A stretch of DNA of 64,000 nucleotides. Origin: Symsagittifera roscoffensis. Lineage: Eukaryota > Xenacoelomorpha > Acoela > Convolutidae. The DNA lies in NCBI RefSeq assembly GCF_963678635.1, contig NC_087064.1:69182123-69246122 (forward strand), given 5' to 3'. Below, piece by piece: positions 58,770-64,000 of the stretch. Position numbers and translations under genes: made by a program. A model generated the notes under the pieces. It was not told the DNA's origin, ran no database searches, and worked only from the letters and a program-made list of their open reading frames with translations. Positions within the stretch are counted from its first letter, which is position 1. Every line of letters begins with the position of its first letter.

Positions 58770-59770
58770 AAAAACTACCCGTCCAGATTTGGGATTAAGG
58801 GTTTAATCGATAGACCAGGTTGTAGGAAACTCCCATGCACAAGCGGCTGGTCCCTAATTTGCTTAGGGGAAGAGCTATAGACTTAGGAAAAGTCACTTTT
58901 TTGATTTTTTTTGCCTATTTTTTCGGAAATTATCGATTTCCTCAGAAACTACCCATCCAGATTTGGAATTAAGGGTTTAATCGATAGACCAGGTTGTAGG
59001 AAACTCTCCCGCACAAGCGGCTGGTCCTTAACTTGCCTAGGGGAAGAGCTATAGACTTAGGAAAAGTCACTTTTTTGACTTTTTTGGCCTTTTTTCAAAT
59101 CTTTCCGATTTCCTCAAAAACTACCCGTCCAGATTTGGGATTAAGGGTTTAATCGATAGACCAGGTTGTAGGAACCCCCCATGCACAAGCGGCTGGTCCC
59201 TAATTTGCTTAGGGGAAGAGCTATAGACTTAGGAAAAGTCACTTTTTTGATTTTTTTGCCTATTTTTTCGGAAATTATCGATTTCCTCAAAAACTACCCA
59301 TCCAGATTTGGAATTAAGGGTTTAATCGATAGACCAGGTTGAAGGAAACTCCCCCGCACAAGCTCCTGGTCCTTAACTTGCCTAGGGGAAGAGCTATAGA
59401 CTTAGGAAAAGTCACTTTTTTTGACTTTTTTGGCCTTTTTTCAAATCTTTCCGATTTCCTCGAAAACTACCCGTCCAGATTTGGGATTAAGGGTTTAATC
59501 GATAGACCAGGTTGTAGGAACCCCCCCCCCTACACAAACGGCTCGTCCCTAATTTGTCTAGGGGAAGAGCTATACACTTAGGAATAGTCAATTTTTCGGT
59601 TTTTAGGCCATTTTTTTCAAACTTTTTCGATTTCTTCAAAAACTACCCATCCAGATTTGGGATTAAGGGTTTAATCGATAGACCAGTTTGTAGGAAACTC
59701 CCCTGCCCAAGCGGCTGGTCCTTAATTTGTCTCGGGGAAGAGCTGTACACTTAGGAAAAGTTTTTTTAAA
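58770..59770. repeat. Tandem satellite, about 173-bp period, six copies, in intron 6
   Basis: AAGGGTTTAATCGATAGACC recurs near 58801, 58975, 59147, 59320, 59493 and 59669 (steps of 172-176). Copies 1 and 3 share GCACAAGCGGCTGGTCCCTAATTTGC, while copies 2 and 4 share GTCCTTAACTTGCC, a dimeric higher-order pattern of about 346 bp. Diverged relatives with CAGCTGGGCCCCTA extend to about 60140. The frames at 59339-59754 are read from these repeats. Confidence 0.88.
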
Positions 59771-60144
59771 AGTTTTTTGGCATTGGAACAAAGATTCAAT
59801 ATACTTATTGTGTGTATTTTTTAGACAATAGAATCCGCTATGCTTACGTTTTCATCAAAATTTGTATAACGTTTTTTCTGAAATAACCAAACAGGTCTCG
59901 CCAGCTTCCAGCTGGGCCCCTATTGTCTAGGGAAACACCTATGGACTTGAAAAGTTCCCTCATGAAAACTTTTTACCAAAGCGTTACCAATGAATGCATA
60001 AGCTTCTCTTTCACTTTTTTTGCGTAGGAAGGGCGCTATCGACTTGAGAAACCTGAAATTTTAACACAATTTTAAAATAATCAATATTAAAATAATCAAA
60101 CAGGTCTCTCCAGCTTTCAGCTGGGCCCCTAGTATGATAGGGAT

Positions 60145-61580
60145 TTTCTCCATAAACCAAAAAGTTGGTTTTTGTTGCTAGATTTAATTTCTGACAAACT
60201 TTCGGTTGTGTTTGCAACCGAGCACAAGTGACAAAGACCTTGGTTTTTCAAAGCAACAAAGGTTGGACGGTCTTGCATTTACAATGCACGCAAAACGACC
60301 TGAATTGTCTTCGAGCTGACTTTCACAAATCATATAACAAAAGTAACAACCTTTTAATTTTTGGCAAAATGTTTCAATGATGACTATTTTTAATTTTTGA
60401 ATTTTCAAATTATAAGACATTGATCAAGGCATACAAAAACACGCAATACAAAAGAAATAGGAATTTTCAGTGTTTTTGAACAAAAAAAATTAAGAGAAAA
60501 GAAAAAAGCCATTATTATTGTATCTAGGACTACGTTATGCATACAAAAAATTAAATTTTGCATGCAAAAAATTTTTATCGGAAAATGTTTGTTTGCGAAT
60601 GGAGGTCAACATGGGTAACTAGATATCGTTTAGAAACAATTTTTTATGATAAGTAAAACTATTCCAAAAATAGCAATTTGTAGTTTAACCACTCAGGAAA
60701 AGCAAACGTGCGATCAATAAGTGTATCTTGGTTCTCATGCATTTTCAGAGCTGAGTATCAATGAGTGTTATCCGAGTAGAACAGTCGAATTTAGAACAAA
60801 AAAACCGTCGTCGGGTTTGCAGAGAAGTGAGGATTGAAGAAAATTAAGAAAGAAAGGGGTTATATTTGAAACTAACTGATTTTCCATAACAATGGTTAAA
60901 CAAGAAACTTAATTAAGGGGCTTTGAAAATGGTTATTATAAAAAAAGAATTCAGGTTGAAAGCAAATTTTTTATCGTTGAAGTTTAAACTGTAGAAAGCA
61001 ATTCTCTCCCAAGCCATCAAGAACTAAAATTGTTAGATTCTTGCATTCAAATCATAATCAAAACAAAAAATGAAACGGTAAAAATAAGAGTAATAAAAAT
61101 TAAGTAAAAGAAAATGTAACTAAGAATCAAAATATCAGTGACAAAACGTCTAGAATTTGATTTGGTCAACGCCTAGAATTTGATGAACTTGACGACCAAA
61201 TGTTAAGTTAAGTCAATATTTAATTTAAAAATATGCCAAAAAAATTTATTCAGAAAAAATCTCCTGGGCGTACTTTTTTTCCCAACTACTCTTATCTCTT
61301 TTTATATTCTATAATCGTTTCAAGAATTTGGTTATATGTTTTGATAGCGAAACACCTGGGACTTTGAAAACTTGTCAGATAAAACGGACCTCTAACCCCC
61401 TTTCTAACTGTCTTTACTAGGTATTCGCATATGCTTAACCGTTGAATTAATTCAATATATGGGTGACAGTTCGTAATTAAGTATCCAGTACGGGAAATAG
61501 ATAAAGAGATCCGATAGTATGTACTGAAAAATCAATGCAGTCAAAAGATTTTCAATAACCTTAGTGATCCCGTTTGCTTC
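60145..61580. other. Intron 6, 3' part
   Basis: AT-rich with A runs. Minus frames at 60011-60420 have no motif. Confidence 0.45.
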
Positions 61581-61582
61581 AG

Positions 61583-61804
61583 CACCACAGTGACTGTCTG
61601 AACGTATCATTAGAAGGAATGCCCTTGTCCACAGGTAGGAACTACCCGGTTAGTAAGCAGATAGTACGATGGGCCGAAGAAGTGATCAGAGAACTGGTGG
61701 CAGACGACCGCATGAAGTACTCAGGCAATCAGAGCACCAAGGCGACAGCAGTGCTCACCTATTATGCCAGATGGGACACATCGACTCAAGACTGCACTGC
61801 ATGA
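61583..61804 (+). CDS. Zinc-finger-like gene, terminal exon 7
   Basis: 222 nt including the TGA stop, residues 394-466. The acceptor is CCGTTTGCTTCAG at 61582, in phase 0 and matching exon 6. The first residues HH may complete the third finger. The rest is a compact unrecognised region containing YPVSKQIVRWAEEVIREL and TKATAVLTYYARWD, which looks like amphipathic helices rather than low-complexity filler. No AATAAA lies just downstream; AATATAAA near 61840 is a possible variant polyadenylation signal. The T-rich satellite and the long intron lie directly upstream. Confidence 0.62.
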   Translation, partial: HHSDCLNVSLEGMPLSTGRNYPVSKQIVRWAEEVIRELVADDRMKYSGNQSTKATAVLTYYARWDTSTQDCTA

Positions 61805-64000
61805 AATGTCATGGGACAAAATGGAGACTCAAGAAGCGTAGAATATAAACCATGATCAAAACTACAGATTTGGATAAAATTGTGATTTCAAAATCGATTT
61901 AGAGCCCATGTTTTTACAGAAACGATGAATGTAGTGAAGACTCATATATGGGACGTGATCATTTAAGATTTCAAATTTGACGTCAATCATCAGTCGCGCA
62001 GAGAAAAAGCGTGATTGCAGCTGAAGGAAAATCAATTTTTGATTTTTTTGTGAAATTTCCGTGAATTATTTTAATCGACCGAAAAGCTGTGAAATAGCAC
62101 AGCTTGCTCCGATTACAGCAATTCAAGAAAGCAATTAAAAACTAAGAAATCTCAAAAAATTGAAACCTTGGAATTTTCAAAAGTTATTTAACAGTTTTTC
62201 AGCTGTTACGGTGTTAAATTGTATGGTCATTAAATTGTAGGACACCCCGAATCACACCTGAAAACGCTTGAATATGAGATACTATTCTATAAAGTCTGGC
62301 GGTAGTTTGTGGAATCTGACTACGGAAAACATGCCCAAATCAGAAAAAATGTTCCGCTCTCTGGGGTTACTTGGAACAAAGAGATCAACAGAAACGAAGA
62401 AAAATTTTGGTCAATTAAATCTGATAAACAGATTTTTTACAAACATTTTCACAGAATTTTAAAATTATTTTGATATTTCTCAAAAACAATGATTGAACTT
62501 CTGAACGCGCTCTTGTTTTTACACGTACAAGATAAAAAACGAGTGTCTGGATCTGCAGATTAAAAAAGAAAGTACCTTTAAATATCTTAGTCTGGCTTCG
62601 ATCTGTTTGTTCTAATTCGACAAGGGGTTTCAGTTTGTTCTTAAATTTCGCCAGTCAATCCTTTCTTTGGATTTCGACCAGCTCTGATAGTCCTCAGCTG
62701 GTTCACACCATGCCTCAGCTCAATACATGTTCCATTCGCAAGATTTATTTATGTTTACGTTCAACAGCGTAAAACGATTGACCAGCCTAAATTTATAGTT
62801 TTTTTTTTTTACAAGAAGCACTGGTTTGGAAGCATGAAGACTCGGTGATTTTTTTATTCGAGCTTTATAGAGCATATCAAATCCAAATAAATCTATCTAA
62901 ATACCCCCAATATTGTTTTTTTCTCATCGTGATAGAAAATCCCCAATTACGAAAAAAACAGCTGAATCGTATCGAAAGGTACCTTTTTTATTTTTCGTTT
63001 ATTTTAATAAGAATATGAGAGACTTTTGCTTTCTTCGAACAACAACGCCTATCAATTTCGATAATTTCGGATTTTTGCTTGGCATTCTTTAATGAAACAA
63101 GCTTGGAAAACTGGACCAATAGGCAATTTATAACAAGGATAGCTGGTTATTGTGCAAGTAGCACAGAATATTCCGACCATAATCGTATAAAAACCAATTT
63201 TTTTTTCAAATTAGTGTAGTTTTTTTCTGCGAGGTGAGATAAAAGGATCGGAACAAAAAATTAAAGCTTGGACATATTTGACAGTCATAGTAAAACAGGC
63301 AAAGAGAAAAAAAACAGTTATTAGAAAAATAACAAGAAAAACGAAAAAAAAATGGTTCAAAAATTTATTTTATGAAACTTCAAAAACTCTTTGTTGAAAC
63401 GTTTCAAATTTTTGTTACTGAAAATTTTGATCTTTTTGATACCTAATAAGGCGCTAAAAGCTCCAAAAATGGTCGGAACGAAAACTGTGCTGATAAACTA
63501 AAGTCCCAGCTGAAGCTAGAGGTACCTATTTGATAACTTTTGAATTTATTGCACTTGTGCGGGATGAAGTAGGTAATTTTAAAAATTGGGCTTCACCGAA
63601 AACCTTAGTTGCTGCTCTAATGAAATATGAGTGAAAAAGATTGTTATTTTCCCAGTAAAATATTTTTGTGTTCAAACTTTAGAGCATCGTATTGTATGCA
63701 GGGAGACTTCCCACAACCTTTTGCCCCGATTAAAACATTGATATCAGATTGAGTTGTTTTCGAAAAGTCTAAAAGTTTCTAAGACCGACAAGAAATCGAC
63801 ACATTGACTTTTCTGAAGGCCAAATTTTTTTGTGTTATGAACTTTGGATGTGATCGCTTACACGTGGGAGCTTCTTCACTCAACCCTTCTTTTCATTTAT
63901 TTGAACGCAAAATCTGGGTTTAGGCATGGTAGTTTTCTAGACAAGTCAAAAACGATCAAAAACCAAAGTTTTGACTTTTACAAGGGTCACAACTTTTTGC
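61805..64000. other. 3' flank of the gene, no further gene seen
   Basis: Probably includes the 3' UTR at its start. 63130-63310 is a distant relative of the repeat at 45688/46706. Nothing else is recognisable. Confidence 0.45.

Noticed and set aside
58770-59770. CRISPR-like regular repeats
   Set aside because: The period of about 173 bp is repeat throughout, with no unique spacers, in a eukaryotic intron. It is a satellite.

Overview
The window looks like the nuclear genome of an invertebrate animal; I cannot place it more precisely. It is AT-rich with many homopolymer runs. Its open frames are short and nothing is arranged in operons. Coding pieces are separated by introns with GT..AG borders. 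The intergenic DNA is crowded with inverted-repeat (MITE) families, a decayed hAT transposon and a decayed Ty3/Gypsy LTR element. I see no prokaryotic or organellar genes and no rRNA.

The main result is one split gene on the + strand, spread over about 35 kb (27162-61804). Seven short islands of higher GC join in one frame: exon 1 (best copy 40961-41030), exon 2 (43190-43444), exon 3 (45058-45260), exon 4 (53164-53353), exon 5 (54291-54513), exon 6 (58048-58285) and exon 7 (61583-61804, with the stop). The phases match at every junction and the sum is 1401 nt, a 466-residue protein. It has a very basic N-terminus, a PPRKR nuclear-localisation-like motif, three C2H2/C2HC zinc-finger-like modules and an unrecognised C-terminal domain. 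I do not know the family; a nuclear, nucleic-acid-binding role is inference.

The 5' part of this gene has been amplified. Exon 1 occurs five times (27162, 31520, 33988, 36450, 40961) and exon 2 twice (38677, 43190), inside tandem duplications of about 4.36, 2.46 and 4.51 kb between 24957 and 44758. Exon 2 is a symmetric phase 1-1 exon, so skipping it or including it twice keeps the frame. The first three exon 1 copies have no exon 2 of their own.

Layout: 1-19174 is repeat-rich DNA without a recognised gene, with one doubtful exon-like piece near 14.86 kb. 19175-21957 is a hAT transposon with an exact 8-bp target duplication and a broken transposase. 21958-24956 holds MITEs and a 0.6-kb palindrome centred on a G run. 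24957-44758 is the tandem-duplicated exon 1/exon 2 region. 45-62 kb holds exons 3-7. Intron 3 contains a dead Ty3/Gypsy element (47190-52817), intron 5 contains tRNA-derived repeats and a MITE, and intron 6 contains a satellite of about 173 bp. 61805-64000 shows no further gene.

Several unrelated MITE families here are flanked by exact 8-bp duplications, which points to a long history of hAT-type transposition. One MITE can be dated against the duplications, because paralogous units keep its empty site.
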